NCBI RefSeq assembly: GCF_050003625.1 | Contig: NC_134399.1 | Span: 107,238,615-107,302,614 of the forward strand | Length of the DNA stretch: 64,000 bases | DNA from: Haematobia irritans | Lineage: Eukaryota > Arthropoda > Insecta > Diptera > Muscidae | Direction of reading: 5' to 3' | Shown: in pieces, positions 11,209 through 22,022 of the stretch | Numbering within the stretch: the first letter of the stretch is position 1 | How the letters are laid out: each line of letters opens with the position of its first letter | The notes under the pieces: generated by a model | Told to the model about the DNA's origin: nothing | Databases searched by the model: none | What the model saw: only the letters and a program-made list of their open reading frames with translations | Made by a program: the position numbers and the translations under genes

Positions 11209-13043
11209 AAATCGTATTTAAAGTAACTGATATATAAACTCTTTAAATTTAAGACAAGAACGCTTCAAATATAGGCTAAAACTTACATTGAGGATATTGT
11301 ATATTTGGGTTAAAGTTTTTAGAATTAAGAACATTTTTTTTTACTTTGAAGTATCTGTTATAATTTGGACTTTTAAAGTGGCATTTGGTTGTACGTCATT
11401 AGCTTTATAAATATATCGCAAAAAGAAAATTCTGTAAATGAGATCTGTATCGTAATTTAATTTTATTGATCCAGGTAGGTAAACTTTTTTTGAGGGTATA
11501 CTGAAAAATATTTTTTTTAAAGAAAGGAAAGTTCACAACCTTTGATTTAATTTGTTTTCATTAGTCATAGCTTTGCTAATATATAGCATCTTTGGCTACA
11601 TCAAGAAAAATTTACTTGGCTCCAAAGATTTCCCTTAAGGATTTGGTATTAAACACATATCGATGTTCAAGCTCAATAAAAAATGTGTTCACACAAACAA
11701 ATAGGGTCTTTTGAATTGGTAACATCATTTTAAATATCTCTCTATCAACTATAAGTCTAACTTTACTAAAAAGAATACATTTCTATAACATCCGTTTAGA
11801 AAAATTACTATTTCCGCAGAAAACCTCAAAATTATTTCTATTATCCATAGTTTCCTCTTCGATTTAACCTATTAGGCATTCACAATTATTCCTTAGATAA
11901 GTAAATTTGAAAAAAATCCATATTTCAATCTAGAAGACAACTGGCCATACCTCATTCATTTTAGTTCATTGCTTAAGAAAAATTTGATTTAATTTGATTA
12001 TCTAGTGGTGTTTTTTTTTTGGTACGTCCGTCCATCCGTCCATCGTACATCCATCTGTTGGTCTGTGGTTAGAGTTTGCGTCATGCCTTAATCGAATCTG
12101 TGGTTCCACAAAAAAAAAATGACTGGTATCTTTGTTTATTTTTCCCATTTGATATGATTTCTATGGAGTGAAAGAGCGGGTATGCAAAAGGTCTTTGACT
12201 AAACATTCAACGATCTGTCTCTGTATTTATGGACATATGTCCATATGTTAATTTGCCTAAGATCACAATTGCACACCAACAAAATAATTAAAATAAACAC
12301 TTTTTTGTAAACTGGAAAAAATCCAAGGTAAAAAGTTAATCTAAAGAAAGGTTTCTAAGAGAAAAAAATCGCTTAATTCCAATCAATCCGGACAAACATT
12401 TTCATTTGAATTTCATTCATAAAATCTATACAATGAATTGTAGAAAGATTAAGTGATAAAGCAACGAGGTAAAAAAAAGGATGCGAGGAAACAAAGGGGC
12501 TCTTGCCGTCTAATATGTTATTGGTTAAAACGTATTTATTTAAACTTGGAACATTTTGAATAACTATTACATTTATATGATTTATCATTCGGATCTCATT
12601 ATCGTTCGAAGTATTCCTAATTGATAAAGTATATCCGAATGAATTTTAAACGAATAACGGTTCACCTCCGAAAACAAACACTTGTTTCGGCTCAACCAAT
12701 ATGGAATGGAACATGTAACATGTTTGTCGCAACCATTTTTTTTTGGCGGAAATCATGTATCTTTTTTTTCGGCAAGTATTTGATGTTTCGAACCCATTCA
12801 AAAATAACATTTTACTATTGAAACGTGTTTCTCTGCGTATACGAAAATGCGACCTGACGGATACGCTTCATGGTCCTAAACATATCTTTCCTGTCAAATA
12901 TTCGGAAAACTAAACAATATATTCAAATTCAGACCATGTATTAGGGCCGAAGTCTTCTAAAACTTATTCTAATATCAACAAACCGCTGGTGTAGAGACGA
13001 CCGTGGAAGAATATGGTCCATAATGTGAACATATGTGCTGACA
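11209..13043. other. AT-rich, old repeats, no gene
   Basis: 11220-11480 resembles 28480-28680 and 42590-42780 (ttaaagtttttagaattaa; agtatctgttataatttgga), so it is an old dispersed repeat. 12020-12050 is a short pyrimidine-rich run (tccgtccatccgtccatcg). No protein match recognised. Confidence 0.45.
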
Positions 13044-13051
13044 ATATAATG

Positions 13052-13546
13052 TAGAGGTGTGCGCGTGATTGAAATTTCACTCACACTCATTCATGAAGCA
13101 AAATGGTTACTCACGCACGCTCACGTACGATACATGTGATAGCCAATCCCACTCACGCACATTCACGACATGAAAACCACGAACTACTTTTAAAGACTCA
13201 CGCACGATTCATGACAATTCACGTGATTCACGAGAATCACGACATTTTCCAAACGGAAATCAGCAGAGGTAACAAAATTCAAAAATAGAATATAGTTCGA
13301 GAGCTAAATTAATTTCAGTTAACATACGAGTATGAATTAAATCTTGATTTTTTCGCGAGCGTGATTTCGCAAAAATTTTATTCACGCACATTCACGAACC
13401 GATTTTATTTCTCACGTACGCTCACGCACGATATATTTATTTTAGTCCCATTCACGCACATTCACGAGATTTGCTTTGGATTTTGTTCACAACTCACGCG
13501 TGAATCACGTCTGTCACGAGAATTTCGTGTCACGCGTACACTTCTA
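13052..13546. mobile_element. hAT-like MITE, 495 bp, 8-bp duplication
   Basis: The left end TAGAGGTGTGCGCGTGA pairs with a right end whose reverse complement is TAGAAGTGTACGCGTGA. Flanking 8-mers are atataatg (13044-13051) and atatattg (13547-13554), 7 of 8 matching. The interior is packed with TCACG/CGTGA motifs in both orientations. Eight-bp duplications and such termini fit hAT; no transposase is present. Confidence 0.8.
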
Positions 13547-13890
13547 ATATATTGTTTTTAAAATCGAACAGCATTAGCAAGTCCAAGCAATATAGTTCGA
13601 GAGCTAAATTAATTTCAGTTAACATACGGGTATGAATTAAATCTTGATTTTTTCGCGAGCGTGATTTTTGCAGAAATGTTATACACGCACATTCACGAAC
13701 CGATTTTATTTCTCATGTACGCTCACGCACGATATATTTATTTTAGTCCAATTCACGCACATTCATGAGAGTTGCTTTGGATTGTGTTCACAACTCACGC
13801 GTGAATCACGTCTGTCACGAGAATTTCGTGTCACGCTCACACCTCTAATATATTGTTTTTAAAATCTAACAGCATTAGCAAGTCCGAAAT
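13291..13890 (+). repeat. 300-bp tandem duplication of MITE right half plus flank
   Basis: 'tatagttcgagagctaaatt' starts at 13291 and again at 13591. The two 300-bp units are nearly identical and each contains the MITE right end, the atatattg flank and 'cagcattagcaagtcc'. Duplication after MITE insertion explains this better than a second insertion, because the host flank is copied too. Confidence 0.85.
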
Positions 13891-13902
13891 TTGGCCTTCG
13901 TG

Positions 13903-14250
13903 GGAGCCACCGTGGTGCAATGGTTAGCATGCCCGTCTTGCATACACAAGATCGTGGGTTCGATTCCTGCTTCGACCAAACACCAAAAAGATTTTGAGCG
14001 GTGGATTATCCCACCTCAGTAATGCTGGTGACATTTCTGAGGGTTTCAAAGCTTCTCTAAGTGGTTTCACTGCAATGTGGAACGCCGTTCGGACTCGGCT
14101 ATAAAAAGGAGGTCCCTTGTCATTGAGCTTAACATGGAATCGGGCAGCACTCAGTGATAAGAGAGAAGTTCACCAATGTGGTATCACAATGGACTGAATA
14201 GTCTAAGTGAGCCTGATACATCGGGCTGCCACCTAACCTAATCTAACCTA
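13903..14250 (+). repeat. tRNA-derived SINE, full length
   Basis: A tRNA-like head has an A-box-like 'tggtgcaatggttagcatgc' (13913-13932) and a B-box 'gggttcgattcctgc' (13957-13971). A conserved body of about 270 bp follows (cacctcagtaatgctggtga; tttcactgcaatgtggaacg; gctataaaaaggaggtc; gggctgccac), then a CCTAA tail. Pol III-type promoter boxes mark it as the best reference copy here. It is not a functional tRNA: no acceptor pairing is apparent. Confidence 0.85.
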
Positions 14251-14357
14251 GCAAGTCCGTCCAGGCTAAGTTTGCCAAACCTATGTATGTATTGAAAATA
14301 ATAAAATCAATCACATGAAATAGGTTATCATTTTATCGCCAATACACCAGATACTAC

Positions 14358-15266
14358 TAGGCTTGCCAGATGGCCGGGATTCGCCTGGATTGTCCCGGAA
14401 TTTCGTCTCTAGGAAGTGTCCCGGATCTTTCACAAAATTTACCAAATATCCCGGAATTTCAATTACTCAGGCATATGTTTTATTTTTTTTTACATTTCTT
14501 AAAAATGAAAACGATTTAAAATTAAATCGCTTTCAAAAATATTTTTGGTTTTGGATTTTCATACATTTTAAATGTACATTTGTTTGTCCGATTTTGTACC
14601 GTTTCATTTAATCTCACCACTTTGAGAAAAAAATCAAATCACTGTCTTGCGAATCATCAGCTGTCACTTGAGTAGTAAATGGAAAAAAAATATACGCAAA
14701 TATCCAATTCACGTTTTTCTGCAAAATGCATTTTAACAAATTATAAGTCAAGTTTGTGCTCCCTGCCATCATTTCAAAGTTCGATTTTATCCTATGATTA
14801 CCATAGACCCTTTAGTGACACTATAACAATCCCCAATTCGGATACGAAATATACCTAAAACCATGTCCATGGCGATATCCAAATTCCCAGTCCAGTCGAA
14901 AGCCACTACAAAAGAAGCAGCGATTATCACCTCAGAGCTTAAGTTTGTTTGCCAAACCCGAAAGTAATATGCCAGTAAATATGAGTTTAGGTTTCCGTTT
15001 AAAAAAAAATATTCCCAAAATTATTTACGTTTTATATAAAATCGTGTTAGCCATCTTGGAAGAAAGTTTCAGAGGCTCCAATATATTTAGGAATTTCAAA
15101 GCTTGCTGACAATTACGACTACGCCATGGCGTTTATGCAAATTTACCAAGTGACAAAATATGGGGAACTAATATCGAAAAATATGACTGTTTTTGCTTGT
15201 CCCGACAAATCCCGGAATGTACGGCGCAATGTCCCGGATTTCGGCAACCATCATCTGGCAACCCTA
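14358..15266. mobile_element. hAT-like element, 909 bp, perfect 8-bp duplication
   Basis: Left end TAGGCTTGCCAGATG, right end CATCATCTGGCAACCCTA (inverted TAGGGTTGCCAGATG). The flanking 8-mer gatactac is exact at 14350-14357 and 15267-15274. Several 'tcccgga' motifs lie just inside both ends. Interior frames (14363-14611, 15126-15335) do not resemble a transposase, so it is non-autonomous. Confidence 0.9.
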
Positions 15267-15529
15267 GATACTACACATCTCTTCTATACATATCTCCAGA
15301 CAATTATCAATTGTCTTGTGCGAATACCCAGTTAATGGATCAATAGCAAATGTATATCAAGTAGATTCTTTTGTTCAAATGTGCCTCCTGTCCACAGTTG
15401 ATCATCATGGAAATGAAATCCAGAAAACATTTCGACTATAGCATCATATTTAGCTTAATTTGTGCAATCGTCAATTGTTGTGATTTACAGTAGGAGAGAT
15501 TTCTTATGTTTTTTCCTTTTTATTTGATA

Positions 15530-16571
15530 CACTCGATACACAGTTTTTAGGGAGTTATTTGTTTTTAAATTTTTAATTTTAGGATCTTTAAATTTAGGAT
15601 CTATAAAATTAAAATGGGGATACATACATGATCTATGGTATTTTCAGTTTCTTTTTGCGTTATATTAACAAAATTATTCATGTACAAAACAACTTTCATT
15701 TTAAAAATCCAAATTGTAACATATACTTTAAAATAAAATATCTTTTCTTAATTTCAAAAACACTTTAAACCAAAAATGCAAAATCCTTAATAAAAATCTT
15801 GGGCAAAATTTAGAGTTATTTCTTATCTTTAATCCAAAGATATTTCTAAGAAAATATCTGGCTTTTATTCTAGGCTGTATACAATTTAAATTATTTTTAA
15901 GAAAATATCTGGCTTTTAATCTAGACTTTAAAAACTTTAAATTAGGATTCATATGTCATTTATCGAATTTTCATTCTCTTTTTGTGATATATTATACAAA
16001 ACAAAAAAAAAAAAAAACCCAGCTAAAAATCTATATTATAACAGATACTTCGAAGTAAACATTGATTTCTTAATTTCAAAACTAAATGAAATAAAGATGC
16101 AAAATTCTAAAAATAAGTCAAATAAGTCTTATATTTGAAGTTTTTTCTCTTTAATCCAAAGATTCAATATCTCAGTTAATTTAAAGATTATTTCTTTTAA
16201 TCAAACATGTTTTTCTCTACTTTAAGGAAAATTTTCCTTACTTCAAAGACAAGCGACTTTGACAGAGGAACGCGAATTTCAAAGATTGGTGTCCTAACCT
16301 TTCTTTTAAAGTTTGCCCTTAAACAATGATAATTTCGTGACCTAAAATTTAGGCTCATAATCTTTCATATTAATTCAATATTTTTTCAAATACTTAAGAT
16401 AATAATCATAAAAATTATTTACAAAATAAAACTTTTTTATCTTTAAAATTTCTTAGCTCAAGAATGTTATTATTTATATGAATTGTATTCTAAAATCAAA
16501 TATTCGTTCAAACAATTACAAAACTTCTTGAAAAGTCAAAATTGTAACAATTCCAATCATTTTTTTTAGTG
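15530..16571. mobile_element. Possible CAC...GTG element, about 1.04 kb
   Basis: 'gatacactcgatacacag' at the left and 'ttttttagtgta' at the right give CAC...GTG termini with TA on both sides (right TA 16572-16573; left start either 15530 or 15539). The interior resembles parts of 42305-43940 ('cctaaa..ttaggc', 'cgtgacctaa'). Borders are uncertain. Frames 15728-15952 and 15953-16138 are AT-rich noise. Confidence 0.45.
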
Positions 16572-16573
16572 TA

Positions 16574-17108
16574 TAGCACAAGTAGCTATCATCATTTTGT
16601 TTTGCCTCCTAATACAAAATGAACGACCGACTGACCGAGCGACCCCCATATGGGGTTTTGCTATTTTTCCATTAAATATTACACTTGACGAAAACGATTA
16701 AAGATAGACGGGATTGGGGTTAGATTTTTACGTGTTTTTTACAGAGAGGAGATTTAGAGGAAAGTGTAAACCATTTTTTGAAATTATTCTTGGATAAAAC
16801 TAAATTTAGTGCAGGTATTTATTTAATTGGATATGTAAAGGGTTATTTTTTAAAAGCTATAGGAAAATTTAAAAATCACATAAAATTCATGACTTTGATA
16901 TTTATTTATTTACACGGCAGCCGGGACATACAAAATATAACTTTTTAATTCAATTAAATATAATTATATATTCCAAATGGGCCAGAAGGGACCCTATAGG
17001 TCAGAAGGGACTCTCAAGCTAGGTATTCGAGATGGGTCATTAGGGACCCCGTTGAGTCAATAAGGGCTCCGCGGTACTCAATAAGGTTCAACATAAATAA
17101 ACAGATGG
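16574..17108. other. Spacer with degenerate AGAAGGGAC repeats
   Basis: 16980-17115 holds imperfect repeats of 'gtcagaagggac' and 'gtca.taaggg'. A 'tttatttatttacacggcag' stretch at 16901 could be the antisense A-rich tail of an old retroposon. No gene seen. Confidence 0.4.
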
Positions 17109-17116
17109 GTCAGAAG

Positions 17117-18077
17117 TAGGGGTTTCTTTTTCCCGGACTTTTTCCACTCCCGGAAAAGCGGGATTTTTTTTCGAATTTCCCGGGATCCCGGTCAAAGGGA
17201 AACCAACTTTGAAATGACATACATTTAGACAGTTGAATTAATTAGAAATCGCTTAAAGCTACGATTATAAGGCGTTGTCTGGCCAACTAACAATATATAT
17301 AATGTTGATCTCTTACATCAGTCATAAAAATCATACTAAACTATGAAAAAATTTGTAATACAAAAAATTTTCTAAATGTTTTCTTTTAGTATAGTTTTCG
17401 GAAGAACACTTTTAATATAGTAGGATTTTTTGTAACATTAAAAAACTTGTTGGAAATGAAAGAAACTTATTTCGATTTCACTATCATTCACACTCATTCA
17501 CATTACACTTCCAAAATCCACTATAACTACATTTCAACTGCCATTTGCCTTATAAATAAGGGATTTAAAATCCACTTTTAATAGATTTCGCGCCTAATGT
17601 GAATGACGTATACATTTGAAATTAAAGAAACTATCTTAATAAAGGTTGGAATTTTCATATTTCATAAAAACATCCTTGTAATAATTATGAAATTTTGCAA
17701 TTGCAAACGTGTGTTACATAAGGTAAAATGTCCCTTTGTTTATAAAGGTTTACTCAGTCTATCAGAATGTAGGTTTACAGAAATATGACAATCATAAATT
17801 AGGAAGCGCAATCTTCTTTTTAACAATTGAAATCTGGGCTAGAACCCACGACTATGTATGTCCCACAAGGCAGCTACTAATACTTGGTACCATAGTCATT
17901 CACATTACACTGCCAAAATCCACTTTAATTAGATTTAAACTGTAATTAGCCATATAAAACCCTCCATTATATATGAAATATTGTAAAGAAAATTTCCCGG
18001 AAATTCCCGCACTTCATTCCCGGGAAAGCAGGAGCGAAAAAATAGCAAATTCCCGGGAATTCCCGGAAAAAACCCTA
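17117..18077. mobile_element. hAT-like element with CCCGG-rich ends, 961 bp
   Basis: Left end TAGGGGTTTCTTTTTCCCGG, right end CCGGAAAAAACCCTA. Flanks gtcagaag (17109-17116) and gtcagaca (18078-18085) match at 6 of 8. Both ends carry clustered TCCCGGGA-type palindromes (17150-17200 and 17995-18065). A second copy spans 57314-60962. No transposase recognised. Confidence 0.8.
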
Positions 18078-18637
18078 GTCAGACAAAGTTTAAAAAGTGT
18101 CATCATAGACGGTAAGGGCGCGGAAAACAGTATCATAGAAACTGGAATTGGATGAACAGGATAAAAATTTTTAACAATACAGCTGGAAATTTAGAAGGCA
18201 ACTACCCTTGGCTCAGGAACTCTGTTGTCAAAATTAAGTATAGTTTCCTTGATGGCAGGAGTTGAATCAGTTAAAGAAACCAATGAATAGACGGAATTAT
18301 AGGTTTTACACAAAACATTGAGTTGATTAAATAATTCATAGTTATGTCTGCAAAATTCTGTCTTTAAGAATACTAGTTATACGATTTGGAACATTATAGC
18401 TAATTCTCCATGTTAAATAGTATGAATCAGTATCACTATTAATAGGTTTAGTGAAAACACAATACCGTGCATAAACCTTCTACGTTGAAGAGAAGGAAGA
18501 TCAATTAACATAAGACGACTTGATAATGGAGGTAAATCGGATAACGTATTCCATCCAAGCCCCATCAAAGCAAAAATAATAAACTGCTTCTGGACAAATT
18601 CAATACGATCAACAAAATAACGATAACTCGGTGACCA

Positions 18638-19292
18638 CACTGAAAAAAATATTGTCGTGAGGTCAAAGATTTCATGTCTTTAAAATACGAATGCAAATTT
18701 TGCTTAGCATAGAAGACGCATTTCTCTAATATAAAGCTTTTTTCCTTGTCCAAAAGTCGATAAACTTTTCAATGAAGTCGTATTGTCCTTATAATTAAGT
18801 GATTTCACTTAAAAATGGGTATCATAACATGAAAGAAAAAATGTTTGGGCTAAGGTCAACTTGACTTTAATTAGTCAGAAAAATTCCTTAAATTTAATGA
18901 AAGTGTCTTTAAATTTGTTGTCTTTTTGCATCTTGACTACAAAGCAAAAAATCGTTTAAATATAGGACATTTTTTTCAACACTTTATTTTAAAGACGTTT
19001 TTACTTGAAACATAGCATAATTTTTACTGGAAGTCGAGTCTTAATTTGGAAAATAAAGTTGTCGTTAACTCGTTTTTAAAGGACTTTGATAGCATATGAA
19101 GAAACAAAGCTGAAAAAGCGAAAAATTAAAATTTACTTCCTAGAAGCAAGTACACGAAACCCAAATTTAAAAGAGAATTGTGTCTTAAAAGTAGCCTTAC
19201 TTGTATTCTTCGCTTCTTTGGCTCGGAATCAATACCAAAATTGTTAAAGTAAAGACAAAATCTTTGGAACCGGGCATGCTTTTTTATCAGTG
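18638..19292 (-). mobile_element. CACTG-ended MITE, 655 bp, CA duplication
   Basis: It starts CACTGAAAAAAATATTGTCG and ends 'catgcttttttatcagtg', flanked by CA at 18636-18637 and 19293-19294. It splits the retrotransposon codons for VYACVV / WSPSYRY; deleting it with one CA rejoins that frame exactly. Same length as the copy at 7197-7851 and nearly identical to it, in inverted orientation. Confidence 0.9.
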
Positions 19293-19310
19293 CAGACAAC
19301 ACATGCATAC

Positions 19311-19533
19311 TAGAGCTCGACCGAAGAATCGGCTTCGACATTCGGCCAAAAATCGATAATCATCCAAGAATCGGTCTTCGGCGTCAAGAGGCCGATTAAC
19401 CGAAGCCGAAGCTTTTTGAATAATTTATTTGATATTATTTCTTTAATTACAAATTTGAGGAAAATAAATAATCGGCTTCGGCCGATTATTGCTTTCTTTG
19501 TTCGACAAAAAAAACCGCTTCGGTCGAGCTCTA
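19311..19533. mobile_element. hAT-like MITE, 223 bp, perfect ends and 8-bp duplication
   Basis: The termini TAGAGCTCGACCGAAG and CTTCGGTCGAGCTCTA are perfect 16-bp inverted repeats. The 8-mer atgcatac is exact on both sides (19303-19310, 19534-19541). The interior is rich in CCGAAG/CTTCGG, so the strand can fold into a long imperfect hairpin. It interrupts the retrotransposon just before its YAC codons. Confidence 0.95.
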
Positions 19534-20019
19534 ATGCATACACCAATATCGGTCTAACCAGAGTCGTAAAGAGCCTCATAAGAAAAGGATAAAAAAATTC
19601 CTTAGACCATCACTTAATGAAACCCAAAACACCAGTTGCCTTGTTGACACATCATTCAATATGAGGGCCAAAGTCAAGCCTGGAATCAAACAAAACACCA
19701 AAATCATTAAATCTAAGCAAATTCTCAAGCCTATAATCCCCAATATAGTACTCAGTCCATTCACAAATTCTACGATAAAAAAGTCATCTTCTTACACTTC
19801 ACAAGATTTAGTAACATACAATTAGAAGCACAGCAATCAGCTTACTTGTCAATGTCTTCCTGAAGAAGTAAAGAATCACTAGCAGTATCAAATGCAAGAA
19901 ACAGTTTAACATCATCTGCGTGCATCAATATTCTCTATGATACGATAACCGACGGAAGATCGTTCAAATATAGATTAAACAGAACCGATCCTAAGTGGCT
20001 ACCTTGGGGAACACCGGAT

Positions 20020-20460
20020 CAGAGAACTGCAACCGGTGGCTTTTTTTTCGTATTGCAATCTTACCCACAAAATGTCGATGGCGGTGAGTAAGACACCGAT
20101 CTTTTACATTGATACAAAATGCGACCATTAGTATATAACAATGTTCGTATGCAGTGTCTTGCAATCTTAAACCAATCGACATCGTAACAACGCTCGGTGA
20201 ACGAAACGCTCGAGTGTGATTGCACCCAACAACAACAATTACCAGCAGTTCGCATTAGCTCAAGAGAATTGAGAGAGTACCAAATAAGAGCATACCAAAC
20301 TGCTGAGATATGGGTAAGCAATTTGTGTGATTGCTTTACTACGGTGTTTTCGAGAGACCAACACTCATACTAACATACACCGACAGTCGTCGGTTGCATT
20401 GGATATTGGTGGTTGAAATAAATACACTGGTCGGTTGCGGTAGATCGCAGCCGTTCTCTG
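20020..20460. mobile_element. hAT-like MITE, 441 bp
   Basis: It starts CAGAGAACTGCAACCGG and ends 'cgcagccgttctctg'; CAGAGAAC is inverted at both ends. Flanking 8-mers caccggat and ctccagat match at 6 of 8. It falls between the retrotransposon segments VTSG and GVPQGS, which are contiguous in the intact protein. The small frames inside (20061-20321, 20331-20516) are not recognisable. Confidence 0.75.
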
Positions 20461-20793
20461 CTCCAGATGTCACACGGATAAGTGTAGATAAATTATCTTT
20501 AAATGCAACTCTCTGAGTTCTAGAAAATCGGTGGAAATCCCAAAACATCTAATTTGTATAGTAGCACCATGTCGAACGCCTTGCTGCAATCCGTATAGAT
20601 TACATCCAGTTGACGTCTTTGAGAGAATGATTCGAATACATGCCCAACAAATTCAAGCAAATTAGTCACAGTAGACTTACCTCTCATAAAACCATGTTGG
20701 CATCCTGATATAATATTGGAGCACGAAATTCTCCTAGTTACCAAAAGCTCAAACATTTTAGGGATAACACTAAACTTAGCAATACTTCTGTAC

Positions 20794-21197
20794 ACAGAAA
20801 AAAATTTCCGTAGTTAAATTAACGCTAAATTTAACTTATTTTTATTAGAAAAAAAATATTTGCTTGTAGTTAAATTTTATTATTTTTATCGAAATTTTCC
20901 ACAGATTAATGAAATCTTACTTTTTTTTATGTATGTATCAAAAATTTTATGAACTAAAAGTGAGTACAAAGTTCAATGACCGTACACATAAGTTCAATAT
21001 GAACTAAAACAAATGAACATTTTCGTACGAACTCGGCGGACTCGGCTATAAAAAGGAGGTCCCATGTCATTGAGCTTAACATGGAATCGGGCAGCACTCT
21101 GTGATAAGAGAGAAGTTCACCAATGTGGTATCACAATGGACTGAATAGTCTAAGTGAGCCTGATACATCAGGCTGCCACCTAACCTAACCTAACCTA
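20794..21197 (+). mobile_element. Composite insert: CACAG-ended element fragment plus SINE 3' end
   Basis: It starts 'cacagaaaaaaatttccgtag' after TA (20792-20793), shares its first 200 bp with 35714-35930, and runs at about 21025 into a SINE 3' part (ggctataaaaaggaggtccc) ending in 'ctaacctaacctaacc'. The whole insert separates the retrotransposon's YRSIAK segment from its upstream part. Confidence 0.65.
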
Positions 21198-21281
21198 CTA
21201 CATTTCTTGAACAAGGGAATGACTAATTATGTTTGGGAAGCTACCATCCCTCAAAGATAAGTTAAACAGACGCGTATCCGC

Positions 21282-21332
21282 GGATGTGCGGATCTCTTAT
21301 ATATTCTTAATATATAAGAGATCCGCACATTC
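21282..21332. repeat. Perfect 22-bp hairpin with 3-nt loop
   Basis: ATGTGCGGATCTCTTATATA (21284-21303) and its exact complement (21311-21330) extend by two more pairs around the loop 'ctt'. It lies in the retrotransposon RT region, where one arm is retrotransposon sequence (ADLLYIK codons) and the other an inverted copy of it. Confidence 0.9.
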
Positions 21333-21479
21333 CTTCAGGATGAAAGAATGTATACCATCAGGCCCAGGGCAATAATTTATATATAAGGATCTTAAGCCGT
21401 GAAGAACCTCAGTTTCCATCAATGTAACATGGGAAAATATAGTAAAAGAAGAATGAAATATGGATATTCCGATCCGATC

Positions 21480-22022
21480 CAATGATATAGATTTTTCCTT
21501 GTTCAAAAGTCAATAAAATTTTCAATAAAGTCGTTTTGTCCTTATAGTTAGGTGCTTCGACTTAAAAATGGGTATCTTTCAATGAACGACAATTTTGTTC
21601 ACAATCAATAAAATCGTCTTCAAAATTAATAAAATCGTCTTTAAATTTGTTGACTTTTTGTATCTTGACTACAAAGCGCTCGAAAGCGTTCAAAAATGGG
21701 ATATGGTTTTCCATACTTTATTTAAAGACGTTTTTACTTAAAACATAGCTCAATTTCTACTTGAAGTCGGGTCTGAATTTAAGTTACCGCTAAGAAAAAA
21801 ACAGAAAAAACTAATCAATTAAAAAATGTTTCCAAGTATCAAAAAACTCAAATTTAAAAGAGAATTATGTCTTAAAGGTATCCTTACTTTAATTATCCGC
21901 TTCTTTGGTTCGGAATAAACGAGAATTGTGTCTTAAAGGTATCCTTATTTCAATTATCCGCTTATTTGGTTCGGAATAGTGTAAACACAAAATCTTTGAA
22001 ACCGGGCATGGGTTTTTCATTG
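21480..22022 (-). repeat. Diverged CACTG-family MITE
   Basis: The sequence follows the order of 18720-19290 (tttttccttgttcaaaagtc; gggtatc; catcttgactacaaagc-like; aaagacgtttttactt; accgggcatggg). The left terminus is missing and a 50-bp stretch is repeated at 21860-21975. Older than the other copies. Confidence 0.65.

Larger units (their letters stand above)
18165..21500 (-). pseudogene. Jockey-like non-LTR retrotransposon reverse transcriptase, fragmented
   Basis: Read right to left: an RT start with CPGPDGIHSFILKECADLL (about 21330-21400); YRSIAKFSVIPKMFELL, QHGFMRGKST and VIYTDCSKAFD (20600-20795); RVAFKDNLSTLIRVTSG (about 20470-20530); then SGVPQGSHLG (about 19995-20015) and MHADDVKLF carrying the ADD catalytic pair (about 19902-19925). 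The 3' domain follows (LFTTLVRPILVYA near 19540-19575; WSPSYRYFVDRIEFVQ, 18590-18635). The order matches jockey-clade ORF2 of insects. Several frameshifts and stops and four later insertions (18638-19292, 19311-19533, 20020-20460, 20794-21197) inactivate it. No endonuclease domain is left, as in 5'-truncated copies. Confidence 0.85.

Noticed and set aside
13913..13980. tRNA gene candidates (also 26713-26793, 29034-29115, 50266-50335)
   Set aside because: A and B boxes are present but no seven-pair acceptor stem or consistent cloverleaf could be drawn, and all lie in repeat copies.
13903..14250. CCTAACCTAACC runs at many places, resembling the insect TTAGG telomere repeat
   Set aside because: Each run is only 2-4 units and sits at the 3' end of a SINE copy, in both orientations. 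They are SINE tails, not telomere sequence.
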